This document shows positions 1 to 8,489 of a DNA stretch of 64,000 bases, in pieces. The stretch lies in the NCBI GenBank assembly GCA_029204045.2, contig JAQNDB010000195.1:51533-115532 (forward strand), given 5' to 3'. Numbering within the stretch: the stretch's first letter is position 1; each line of letters begins with the position of its first letter. Source of the DNA: Tillandsia leiboldiana. Its lineage: Eukaryota > Streptophyta > Magnoliopsida > Poales > Bromeliaceae. The position numbers were made by a program, and so were the translations under genes. The notes under the pieces are model-generated. The model did no database searches. It saw only the letters and a program-made list of their open reading frames with translations, and was not told the DNA's origin.

Positions 1-1253
1 ACTTTGGTTCAGTGGTTGCGGAGTTCTTCCGAGGCGGAGCATATCTAGGTTTCCGGCGAGACTTTGCTCCCGCCGGCTAACCAACATGCATGGGGGCTCG
101 GGCTGTGCAAGGAGTATCCTTGGATCCTAATTAGGCTACTGCTAGTGGTCTTGGGTTCAAACAACCAGTGGTTTGAGATCCTTACCTTGGCCGGAGTTGT
201 GGAAGAGAGGAAGAAGCCGGTTCCACTCCTCCCACCTTGCGCAACCTCGGCAATCCTCCAGAAGGTTCCTCAGACACCAGGGAACACCACAGGACCTCTT
301 GGGTTTAAGTTGGAAGAAGTTACTTCCAACCTTCTTCTTCCTCCTTCTCTCTCGGATTCCTCTCTTGTGGAGTTTGTCCCTCGGCCTCCCAGCATCTCAG
401 GCATCAAGTGCAGTTTACAGGGGTGAAGTTGATGCCTTGAATGCTACACTGACCCCTCGTGCTCCAGCACAAGAAGACCAAGAGGCAACTCACACTTAAT
501 GCTAGATTCTTTGCAAAATAACCCCAAACCCGATTCACACTCAACCCTAGCCTCCGAGTTCTTCACAATAGGTGCAAAATGCACCCAACACCTTGATGTT
601 TTAATACCACTAATTTAGCTACATAAAATATATAGATTCTTTAGAAAATAATTGATCTTTCGACACTTTTTACGCAATTCGAGAAAATCCGCTCGACGAA
701 TTGCGAAACAGACTTCGCCACGACGTCCGGCTCGTCGAGACCTGTCAAGTAGCGTATTTGTTTGTTCAATTTGGCACTCGTATAAAATCTCGGGCCAACT
801 AGTTATGTAGGTCGCAAACCGATGCACGCACTTCGATGCACCCGAATCGCCAAACGCGAAAACCGTCAGTGCCATTGCGCTCAGAACGTCGAAATTAGCT
901 AGGTTTGACTACTCATACCCCTATGTCAGGGTTCCAGACAGTGAAACGACCGATGATGATCGAAGGGCCATTTAAAATAGGGGTTACTATTCACAACTTA
1001 AGTTGTGGGACTCGCTTCCTCTTCGCTGTTTTACGGAAGATCTGACCGTTGGATCGAAGACATATGTATATCAATTTTTCATGTTTCGACGAGACGGTCG
1101 CAATGGTGATCTCAGATTTTCGAGATCAGGCTCCGATCAAAAGTCGGTATTTTAGGGCCACTTTACACTACTAATTTTCTATTTTTGCCATTTAAATAAT
1201 CCAGAAAATTATTTAAGCTTAGATTTTAGATTTTAAAAATTACGGTTACTACA
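1..1253 (-). mobile_element. Probable Gypsy LTR fragment (element G, 3' LTR)
   Basis: No convincing gene is present. Read on the minus strand, the sequence adjoining element A begins TGTAGTAACCG, the kind of start seen in Tekay/Del-type Gypsy LTRs, and runs on as AT-rich then mixed sequence to the window edge. If the 33-kb A insertion and one CAAGC copy are removed, this start joins directly to the decayed Gypsy RT/RNase H remnant ending at 34458. That makes it the likely 3' LTR of G, whose 5' LTR lies at 36345-37656. Only the first part of this LTR and only the last part of the 5' LTR are visible, so the two cannot be compared. ORFs at 64-426 and 173-499 have no recognisable domain. Confidence 0.4.
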
Positions 1254-1256
1254 AGC
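1252..1256. repeat. Target-site duplication of Copia element A (left copy)
   Basis: CAAGC directly precedes the TGTTGGG terminus of A and is repeated at 34453-34457 directly after its other terminus. This defines A as one insertion 33 kb apart at its ends, expanded by later nested insertions. Confidence 0.85.
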
Positions 1257-2515
1257 TGTTGGGTTATGTATAAATTGGATCTAAATAGGGAAAAAAACAC
1301 CTAGAGTGGGGTGAATAGGTGTAAACAATAAACACTCAAAAAATTTTGCGATATAAAACCCAATGCGGAAAAATAAATAACACGCAGAGGTTTTTACGTG
1401 GAAAACTCCAATCCGGAGTAAAAAACCACGGGACCGATAACACGGTGAAATCCACTAGAATTAACACACGTACAAGGTGATTTACCGTACACACTTACGA
1501 CTCAACCTTTTCCATACGCTCCTAGTAGATCTTCTCCGCTCGCTCCGCAACGCTGCTCGAATCCACGATTGGCGTCCAACGCCGAATCCACGGCGTCCAA
1601 CGTCGAGTCCACGACGTCCGATCGAATCCACGGTCTTCACCCAGTAGCACGTCTCGAATCCACGAACGTACCTCGCTCCGAATCCACGAGAGCGGTAGCA
1701 CCTTGAATCCACAAGGCCACACGCCGATTTGGGATAAATCGTTGTTTTTGGGTGGTGATGATCCGCCGAATACTTAGATTAGAAATAGATCGGAAATACC
1801 ATCTAAGTATTCATTAATTTGATTCTACTCAAAATCTGAGTTTGGAAAACCTAGAATCAAATTAATAATATAGATGAAGAAACATAGAATTAAATCAAGT
1901 ATTTCCTTTCTTCTCTATATGTGGAATATTTATGGATTGATTGGATTCCTTCCACTTAGCATCGTCCAATTTAAAAGATGAATTAAAGGGTCTATTTATA
2001 GGTTAGAAAACTTGTGGAAGAAGATAAGAATAAAAAACTAACCATTTCTGGAATTTTTCAGGACGACAGTTCGGACTGGAGTTGGCGGTCCGGACTGTCT
2101 CAGCGAAACAGACAATTTCCAGAAAAGACGACATTCGGGGTCCGGACTGAAATCCACGGTCCGGACTGTTCATGCTTTTCTTGCAAATTCCACGTTCGGG
2201 GTCCGGACTGAAATTCCCAGGGTCCGGACTGGAATTATGCACGAACTAACCTACGTTCGGGGTCCGGACTGTAAAGCCCGATCCGGACTCTGAACATATG
2301 GAATGTCCAATTTTTGATTTTTATGCAATAAAAAATTCATCCAAGTGTTTCTACACTATAAGAAGTATTCGGATCATCAAACTTATTTAATTAAACGTAC
2401 CTGATCCTTTTGAATTCTTCGTACTTGAGATTGAGGTATACGATCCAACTTTTTCATCTTCAATCTTCAAGACTTAACCGATTTCACGAAATACGCCAAC
2501 TCAAATTCCGTAACA
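1257..2515 (-). repeat. 3' LTR of element A
   Basis: A 1259-bp LTR with termini TGTTACGG and CCCAACA on the minus strand, matching the 1269-bp LTR at 33184-34452. The length difference is one 10-bp deletion near 1718 that removes exactly one unit (the CGCG-stem hairpin) of the hairpin array described under element C. The remaining array lies at about 1556-1717. The TATA box is followed on the minus strand by the array, as in the other copies. Confidence 0.9.
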
Positions 2516-2527
2516 ATCCCCCCCTTT
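2516..2527 (-). promoter_or_regulatory. Polypurine tract of element A
   Basis: On the minus strand the bases next to the 3' LTR read CAAAGGGGGGAT, the purine run used to prime plus-strand DNA synthesis. C has the equivalent at 17478-17489. Confidence 0.8.
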
Positions 2528-3231
2528 GGCGGTTTCGTGACAAAACACAAATCCACTCAAGAAAATTCAAAAAGATATTTTTGTTGATATCACCATACAA
2601 CAAAAATTTACATTGGAGATCCAAATAAAGATAAATACATGAGTTAAACTCCTAAAACAGACTCTAGACTTAGACATCTGTAATCTCTGCAAAAGAAATC
2701 ATTCTTGACACAAAAAATCGTTAGTAACCTCAAGAATTTTCAACAATCAAAACCAAACATAGAGATAGAGTTTATACTCATCATGACATTTGCAAATTCA
2801 GATATGTATGAAAGTCACAAAAAAAAATCGACATATCTTCTAAGCAATACAAATCCAAATGTCACAGAAAGGTTAGTCAACAAGCCACTTGTTAGTTATA
2901 TTACATGCCCAAATAGTTAGTCGAATAGTTAGCGGAGGCATGCATCAAAACACATATAAATCCAAAGTTGAAAGTTATACTTACCTTAGTTTCAGCATTG
3001 TTCTCACACAAGTATAGTCATGGTCAATCACAGAGCATTGTGCATTGTTCAAAGTTCTCCTATACTCTCTCCCCCTTTTTGTCACAAAACTTAGCCAAAA
3101 GTACAAAAGAAGGAAGAGTTAAGAGTTCAAGAACCAAACGTAAACTGAGAACTAAAAGAAATGTAACAAGCCTGCAAGAATACAGAAGGTTAGTACAAAA
3201 ATAAACTAAACGAAAGTGAGAATAAAGGAGA
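2528..3231 (-). other. 3' untranslated region of element A
   Basis: Non-coding sequence between ORF2 and the polypurine tract. It corresponds to 16607-17477 in C, sharing the stretches about tracking ATATGTTGG-type repeats and the run GACAAAAAGGGGGAGAGAGT. No gene is seen. Confidence 0.7.
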
Positions 3232-4638
3232 TTACTCCGAATCGTCAGAGCTGATGCATCCGAGCTTCTGAAATATTTTCTTGATGCGCTTGTTCATTGA
3301 AACTTGTTCTTTCTTTACCTCTCTAAGATCCTCTTTCATCTCAACGAACTCGTTAGACATGCGTTCTTGCTCGTTGGAGAGGCGCTGTTGTTCTTTGTAG
3401 ATTGAGGTAACAGAGGCATCATCATCGGAGGTTGAAGGAGGTATTGGGGGAACTGATGTTGTAGCTGCAGATTGTGTTCTTCGTCGACGAGGAGGTGATG
3501 GAGGCTCATCTTGCTTTGTGGAGAGGGATTTGACGACAGTCGAGTCGTTGATAGTCCCCAAGCTATACATATAAGTCGATGAAGAAGTATCGACTTTGAA
3601 TCTTTTCAAAATACGCATAATTATCATTGGATAGGGAAGTCTCTCGGTGGGATGCGCATGTTCGACATACCGAGCCATCCTAGACCAGATAAGGAACGGG
3701 ATGTTGAAGTTAGAGCCCGTAGCAGTTGCCGGGTGTCCAATAAGATAGAGAAAAAGCATCCTGTCCCATCGAAGAACTTTAGTTTGCATATTCGGAAGGA
3801 TATTGTAGCAAACAATGAAGTTTAGATATCGATATTCCGGTCTAAGCTCTCTTGAGAGAACCGAGTTCCCTGTTGACATCGTATCGGGCATACAAATCCC
3901 ATTTACAACCACTCTCCAAGAGTCAGTGGAGTAGACATGACCTTTCAAGTAATGTCGGCCTTCAGCCCTAGCCTTCATCCCCACAACTTCTCCAATCAAT
4001 TGTGGAGTGACCTTGATTTGAATATTTCTAACCTTTGTTAGAAATTCGCGCTTTCCGTCCTCCTGATCTACCAATCCTGAACCATTCTGATAGAACATCC
4101 TCACCGAATGGAGACAATATCCGGTGGTCTCAGGAAAATTGCATATGGGGCCAAGACCTGCATGGTCAAACAAGGTCCCAAACAGTTCCTTCCGTTCCTT
4201 CAGAGCATTGACATTGACGTGTCTTTCGCCAATGCATTCTCTTTTCTCGAAATCCTTTATCCTTGTTGAGCTTATAAAGTCTTGTGGAGGGGGCTGGCTT
4301 GCCAGTGGTTCCTCAATTGAGATACCCCGAGCACTTCCACGTTTCCTTGCAACATTCTTTCTCTTGGTTTTAGGTGGAGTTGCTTCCATCGGTGCTTTCC
4401 CTTTCTCAGCGGCACTAGGTGGAGTTTTTGCCTTGGACGTTTCTGCTGGGGCTTTCCCTTTTGAAGCAGTAGGAACTGTCGCTTCAACCAACAACTAATC
4501 CCAGTCGATTGATTCGGTTTCTGATTCCGTCTCGGAGTCATCTCGAGTTTTCTTTGCCTTCTTAGCCCTCTTAGGCCTGGTCGTTGCTTTCGCGTGAACC
4601 ATGGCAGAAAGAAGAAATATGATCCAAGTGATTACCAT
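3232..4638 (-). pseudogene. ORF2 of element A, interrupted by one in-frame TAG
   Basis: Homologue of the intact ORF2 of C (15251-16606). Reading from the ATG at 4638, the frame opens with a hydrophobic segment (MVITWIIFLLSA), then a basic run and an acidic run, meets TAG at 4497-4495, and continues open for 420 codons to TAA at 3232. The body holds the same conserved block as C, including EYRYLNFIVCYNILPNMQTK and LPYPMIIMRILKRF. It ends in a predicted coiled coil and the acidic tail SSDDSE. The conserved block resembles what I recall of the 'putative plant transposon protein' domain (often annotated near plant LTR elements); that match is from memory and unverified. One stop in an otherwise open frame means recent loss or a stop specific to this copy. 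A candidate leader intron lies just upstream (5050-4667). Confidence 0.7.
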
Positions 4639-4666
4639 TTCTACTGTCCGTTGGAAGAGACAAGTC

Positions 4667-5050
4667 CTGTGAACAACAACTCAAGAACACGACGAAAATT
4701 GTTTATTTTGAAAAATTTGAAAAATTGTACCTAAATAATCATTATCATGTAGAGAGACTATGAATCAAATTAGTTTTGCAAAAAGAATTTTAAAAATAGA
4801 TCAATTCCATGATTTTCGAAAATTCCTATTATATGCCCTAAAACCGAATTTTTAGAAATCGATGCCTAAAAATCTGTTAATCAAGAGAAAAACTAGCATA
4901 TAATCAAAACTAATCTACCCAGAGTTCTTATTTCAAAAGAAGTTTGATCAAAAACAAATCACAAACGAAAAAGATATGAGATTTGCATCACGTTTTGAGA
5001 AAAATATAGAAAACCTGTGAAAAACCGAGATTTTGATCAAGAAAACTCAC
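4667..5050 (-). other. Candidate leader intron of ORF2 in element A
   Basis: On the minus strand a donor ATCCAA/GTGAGT at 5050 and an acceptor TTGTTCACAG ending at 4667 bound 384 bp of T-rich sequence. The same pair, GTAAGT and TTCACAG, bounds 382 bp in C at 14840-15221, in the same place relative to ORF2. Splicing would put the ORF2 ATG 29 nt into the second exon. The intron is inferred from sequence only. Confidence 0.55.
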
Positions 5051-5113
5051 TTGGATTTGGAGAAAACGAGTTGGGAAGGCTCCAAAATACTTGAATTCTA
5101 GAGAGAGAAGCTC

Positions 5114-5118
5114 TGGAG
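5114..5118. repeat. Target-site duplication of solo LTR B (left copy)
   Basis: TGGAG, repeated at 6307-6311. Removing B plus one copy restores continuity with the corresponding stretch of C (near 14775), which reads CTCTGGAAAC in the opposite orientation. Confidence 0.85.
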
Positions 5119-6306
5119 TGTTACCGCTTTTTGTGTTGGCATATTTCGTGAGTTGAGTAGTTGAGTTGTTGAGTTGAGTCGGAGTCTTGAAGTGATCAAA
5201 TTGTTAATCAGCAATCGAAGACTTAGAGAAGATTCAACAAGAGCTCAAGTTGACACTCAGTGTTTTGAGTCTTGAAGATTGAAGTAGAAGAATTGTGGAT
5301 CAATTACATCAATCTTAAGGAAAATGGATTTGGATTGATCAGGTACGTTTAACTAAATAATTTTGATGATCCGAATACATTTGAGTGGTTTAGAAACACT
5401 TGGATAAGTTTTCATTGCTTAAAAATCAAAAACTGGACAAATTGGATGTTTCAGAATTTCTGATCCTGAACCGATCCGGATCAGAATTCCGATCCGGATC
5501 AGAATTCCGATCCGGGTCCCGAACCTTGTTTTTTCAGGAATTGCTGAAAAAAGACGACGATCAGAATCGCCGTAAATCTTATCCGGATCGTCGTGCGGGA
5601 AAATTTCTGTTAAGCCAGTTTTTGATGCTTATCTCTTTCCAAAGGTTTCTAAACTATAAATAAATATTTAGGGTTTCTCAAAAACTACCGATTAATTAAT
5701 TAAACACTTGAGAGCAACCCTAGAGGCTAGGTTTTTATCGTTCTTCTTGATAGCCTCTTTTAGGTCAATTCGACGGTTCTTCCAAGATCTATCTTTTGTC
5801 GAATTGATCTAATCTTTGCTTAGAGATTTCTTCTACGGTTCCTCAATGAGAATCTAAGCAAAGGATCACCATCGAAGCCAATATTCTTACCGGCTGAGTT
5901 TGCGTCGTGGATTCGACGTGGCATCGTGGATTCGGTGTGCTAAAGGCGTTTCGTGGATTCGAAACGTGTGCTCGTGGATTCGAGTGGCGTTCGTGGATTC
6001 GAACGTGTGCAGTGGACGTGCAATCGGTGAGCCCAAGGTCCGAAGAAGTTGAAGGAGGGGTTTGAGTCCGTGGAGTCGGTAATCACCTTGTTATTCTTCT
6101 ATTCTTAGTGGATTGTTATTGCGTGTTGGTCCCGTGGTTTTTCTCCTGGATTGGAGTTTCCACGTATATCTCGGTGTGCTATTTTTATTTTCCGCATTGG
6201 TTTTTATTTTGCACTGAGATTGTGTTTTTAAGTATTACACCTATTCACCCCCCCTCTAGTTGTTTGATAGTACCTATTTAGATCCTTGGGGATCCTAAAA
6301 CCAACA
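5119..6306 (+). mobile_element. Solo LTR B of a diverged Copia family
   Basis: An 1188-bp LTR with termini TGTTACCG and ACCAACA, flanked by TGGAG duplications and with no internal region, so it is a recombination-derived solo LTR. It is recognisably related to the LTRs of A and C: same start, same sequence around ATCAGGTACGTTTAACTA, GATCCGG-type palindromes, TATAAATA at 5655-5662 and the same end region. It is much diverged, so it represents another subfamily. It carries five TGGATT-loop hairpins with stems different from those in C (separate entry). It sits in the leader of ORF2 of element A. Confidence 0.88.
5903..6005 (+). other. Array of five TGGATT-loop hairpins in LTR B
   Basis: Five consecutive inverted repeats close on the loop TGGATT. 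Their left stems are CGTCG, GCATCG (wobble pairs), CGTTTCG, GCTCG and CGTTCG, each matched by its complement on the right. Most of the stems differ from those in C while the loop is constant. A further stem CTCC/GGAG around the same loop lies downstream near 6147-6160. Confidence 0.75.
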
Positions 6307-6378
6307 TGGAGACTTTTGAACAAAAGATTGTAGTAAAAGAAATCAAATCCCTTTTGTTCTTAATAAAACCCTAGCCGC

Positions 6379-6470
6379 GGTCCGGACTGCCTGAAGAATC
6401 CAGTCCGGATCGGCTACCCGCAGGATTTTCCTACGTTCGGGGTCCGGATCAGCTTGTCCAGTCCGGACCG
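6379..6470 (-). promoter_or_regulatory. CCGG-centred palindrome cluster upstream of ORF2 in element A
   Basis: Four sites of the form GTCCGGACT, AGTCCGGATC, GTCCGGATC and AGTCCGGACC, upstream of an AT-rich TATA-like stretch near 6360 on the minus strand. The position equals the GATCCGGATC cluster of C at 14553-14703. Three of the four sites carry an A-family half (AGTCC/GGACT) that is typical of A's own LTR; two also carry a GGATC half. Function as an internal promoter is inferred. Confidence 0.5.
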
Positions 6471-6914
6471 GCTCCAAACTTTTTCTTCAGAGAAATTCAG
6501 AAAAAATTCCAGAAAATATAGAAAAAGATTGTAAGCACTTTTGTGTATCAACTTTAAATAAAATCATCGCTTCATACTAAAAGAAATAGATTATACAAAA
6601 TCTATCAACAATATCCAAATAATGAGACGAAAATTTATAAAAATTAAATCCCTTAAAGTTGAACAATTTCAATCACATCTAACATGATCTTATTCGTAAT
6701 GCCTTTATTAAATCATCAATTTGGTAAAGAAAATGAAATACCAAGATCAATAGATGTTTGAAATCCCAAATATATTAGATAATGTATCTAGACAATTTGT
6801 TGAAGAGAGTGGCTCTTTGAGCATCTTTTTATTAAAATCCCACCTTATACCAACCTTGAAATTTGACAAAGTCAAGTATTTCAACATGCATTTTATTTAA
6901 CTATCTTGAAAAAA

Positions 6915-7018
6915 CCATGCTTGGTATACATGTGGTAGCTGCACACAGTACTCGGACGACCGAGGTGGTAGCTCTTTCCTCCATGTGGTGGTAGTTTTCA
7001 CACTCCTCATTGGGATGT
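6915..7018 (-). other. Conserved non-coding block downstream of pol in element A
   Basis: This 104-bp stretch matches 14005-14108 of C with a single mismatch (C versus T), while flanking non-coding sequence and the LTRs are far more diverged. It contains three CTACCAC motifs and the stem CTCGG-TCGT-CCGAG. No ORF runs through it. It is the candidate for a cis-acting RNA or DNA signal. Confidence 0.65.
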
Positions 7019-7115
7019 AACTCTTTCCACATCTTTTGAGCATAACTCTTTTTCTTTGACTCTCCCTCAATTGGCTATCAATTATTCAAAATATAAAGTA
7101 TTCAACCAAAAATTG

Positions 7116-7120
7116 ATCTC
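7116..7120. repeat. Target-site duplication of element C (left copy)
   Basis: ATCTC immediately before TGTTACGG; the second copy is at 18826-18830 immediately after CCAACA. Confidence 0.95.
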
Positions 7121-7347
7121 TGTTACGGAATTTGAGTTGGCGTAGTTTCGTGAAAGTCTCAAGTCTTGAAGATTGAAGGTGAAGAAAGTTGGATCATTTA
7201 ACTCAATCTCAAGAAAGAAGAATTCAAAAGGATCAGGTATGTTTAACTAAAGAATTTGTGTGATCCGAATACTTCTTGTAGTGTAGAAACACTTGGAAGA
7301 ATCTTTCATTGCATAAAAATCAAAAACTGGACTTGGGACATGTTCAG

Positions 7348-7629
7348 GATCCGGATCAGGTTGTTCGATCCGGATCCCGAAGGTGGTTCGTTCATACATC
7401 GTCGCAATCCGGATCGTAGTCTCTTGATCCGGATCCCGAACGTTGAGTTTACCATCTACCTTGAACGATCCGGATCTTGCTTCGCAATCCGGATCCCGAA
7501 CGTTGATGTTTGGTGAACTGTATGAACGATCCGGATCGTAGTCACATGATCCGGATCCCGAACCTTCGTTTTTCTGGAATTGGCTGTTTCGTTATGACGA
7601 TCCGGATCCTAGTTATCACGATCCGGATC
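7348..7629 (+). promoter_or_regulatory. Ten ATCCGGATC palindromes upstream of the LTR TATA box
   Basis: Ten copies of (G/A)ATCCGGATC, a full or nearly full 10-bp palindrome, many followed by CCGAACG, spaced irregularly over 280 bp in U3. Similar repeats precede ORF2 at 14553-14703. In element A the same positions carry AGTCCGGAC. Such arrays usually bind a dimeric transcription factor; the factor is unknown. Confidence 0.7.
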
Positions 7630-7694
7630 GCCGTCCGTAAAAATCCAGAAATGGTTGGTTTTTGATTCTTATCTCCTTCCTAGGGTTTCTAACC

Positions 7695-7702
7695 TATAAA
7701 TA
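7695..7702 (+). promoter_or_regulatory. TATA box of the C 5' LTR
   Basis: TATAAATA in context AACCTATAAATACACC. The same box and context occur in the A copies (53387-53394 on the right arm) and in B (5655-5662). Transcription should start roughly 25-35 bp downstream. Confidence 0.8.
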
Positions 7703-7980
7703 CACCCTATGTCTTTCTTTCTAGGGCAAATCCACATAGCCGTCATTTTCTTGTATCATCTTATACGGCTATAGATCCACATATAGAGAAGAAAGGAAAT
7801 CATTAGAGAATACTCTATGTTTCTTCATCTATATTGATTAGTTTGATTCTAGGTTTTCATACTCACATCTTGAGTTGAATCAAACTAATGAATACTCAGA
7901 TGGTATTTCCGATCTATCTTTGATCTAAGTATTCGGCGGATCATCACCACCCAAAAACAACGATTTTCCCCAAAAATCGG

Positions 7981-8157
7981 CGCGTGGATTCGCGTGTCCT
8001 TGTGGATTCAAGGTTCAATCGCTCTCGTGGATTCGGAGCGAGGCACGTTCGTGGATTCGAACGGTGCTATTGGGTGAAGACCGTGGATTCGGTCGGACGT
8101 CGTGGATTCGACGTTGGACGCCGTGGATTCGGCGTTGGGCGCAGATCGTGGATTCGA
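7981..8157 (+). other. Array of eight TGGATT-loop hairpins in the C leader
   Basis: Consecutive inverted repeats share the loop TGGATT. Stems are CGCG (7981-7994), CCTTG/CAAGG (7998-8013), CGCTCTCG/CGGAGCG with one bulged T (8020-8040), CGTTCG/CGAACG (8046-8063), GACCG/CGGTC (8079-8094), ACGTCG/CGACGT (8097-8114) and ACGCCG/CGGCGT (8118-8135). The last, TCG/CGA (8146-8157), is weak. Located about 250-430 nt downstream of the presumed start site, hence in the RNA leader. The function is not known to me. Confidence 0.8.
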
Positions 8158-8458
8158 GAAGCGTCGGAGCGAGCGGAGAAGATCCTCTAGGAGCGTATGG
8201 AAAAGGTTGAGTCGTAAGTGTGTACGGTAAATCACCTTGTACGTGTTTTAATTCTAGTGGATTTCTGCCGTGTTATCGGTCCCGTGGTTTTTTACTCCGG
8301 TGATGGAGTTTTCCACGTAAAAATCTTGCGTGTTATTTTATTTTCCGCATTGGGTTTTATCGCAACGATTTTTGGAGTGTTTATACGTTTACACCTATTC
8401 ACCCCCCTCTAGGTGTTTCTTCCCCTATTTAGATCCGTATTATATACGACCCAACAAG

Positions 8459-8470
8459 TGGTATCAGAGC
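8459..8470 (+). promoter_or_regulatory. Primer binding site of element C
   Basis: TGGTATCAGAGC, two bases after the LTR end, complementary to the 3' end of plant initiator methionine tRNA as in most Copia elements. Confidence 0.9.
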
Positions 8471-8489
8471 GGGAATAGGGTTGTGAACA

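Larger units (their letters stand above)
7121..8456 (+). repeat. 5' LTR of element C
   Basis: Begins TGTTACGG and ends CCCAACA. In order it holds an upstream region with ten CCGG-centred palindromes (7348-7629), TATAAATA at 7695-7702, a transcribed region with an array of TGGATT-loop hairpins (7981-8157), and a nested stem CGTGG/CCACG enclosing ACTCC/GGAGT near 8283-8317. It provides the promoter and, in the 3' copy, the polyadenylation region. Confidence 0.96.

Noticed and set aside
64..499. Two short ORFs at the left edge
   Set aside because: No domain, no homologous copy in the window, and they lie in a probable LTR.
7981..8157. CRISPR-like or microsatellite reading of the GTGGATTC repeats
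   Set aside because: The constant part is only 6-10 bases, the flanks are pairwise complementary, and the context is a plant LTR.
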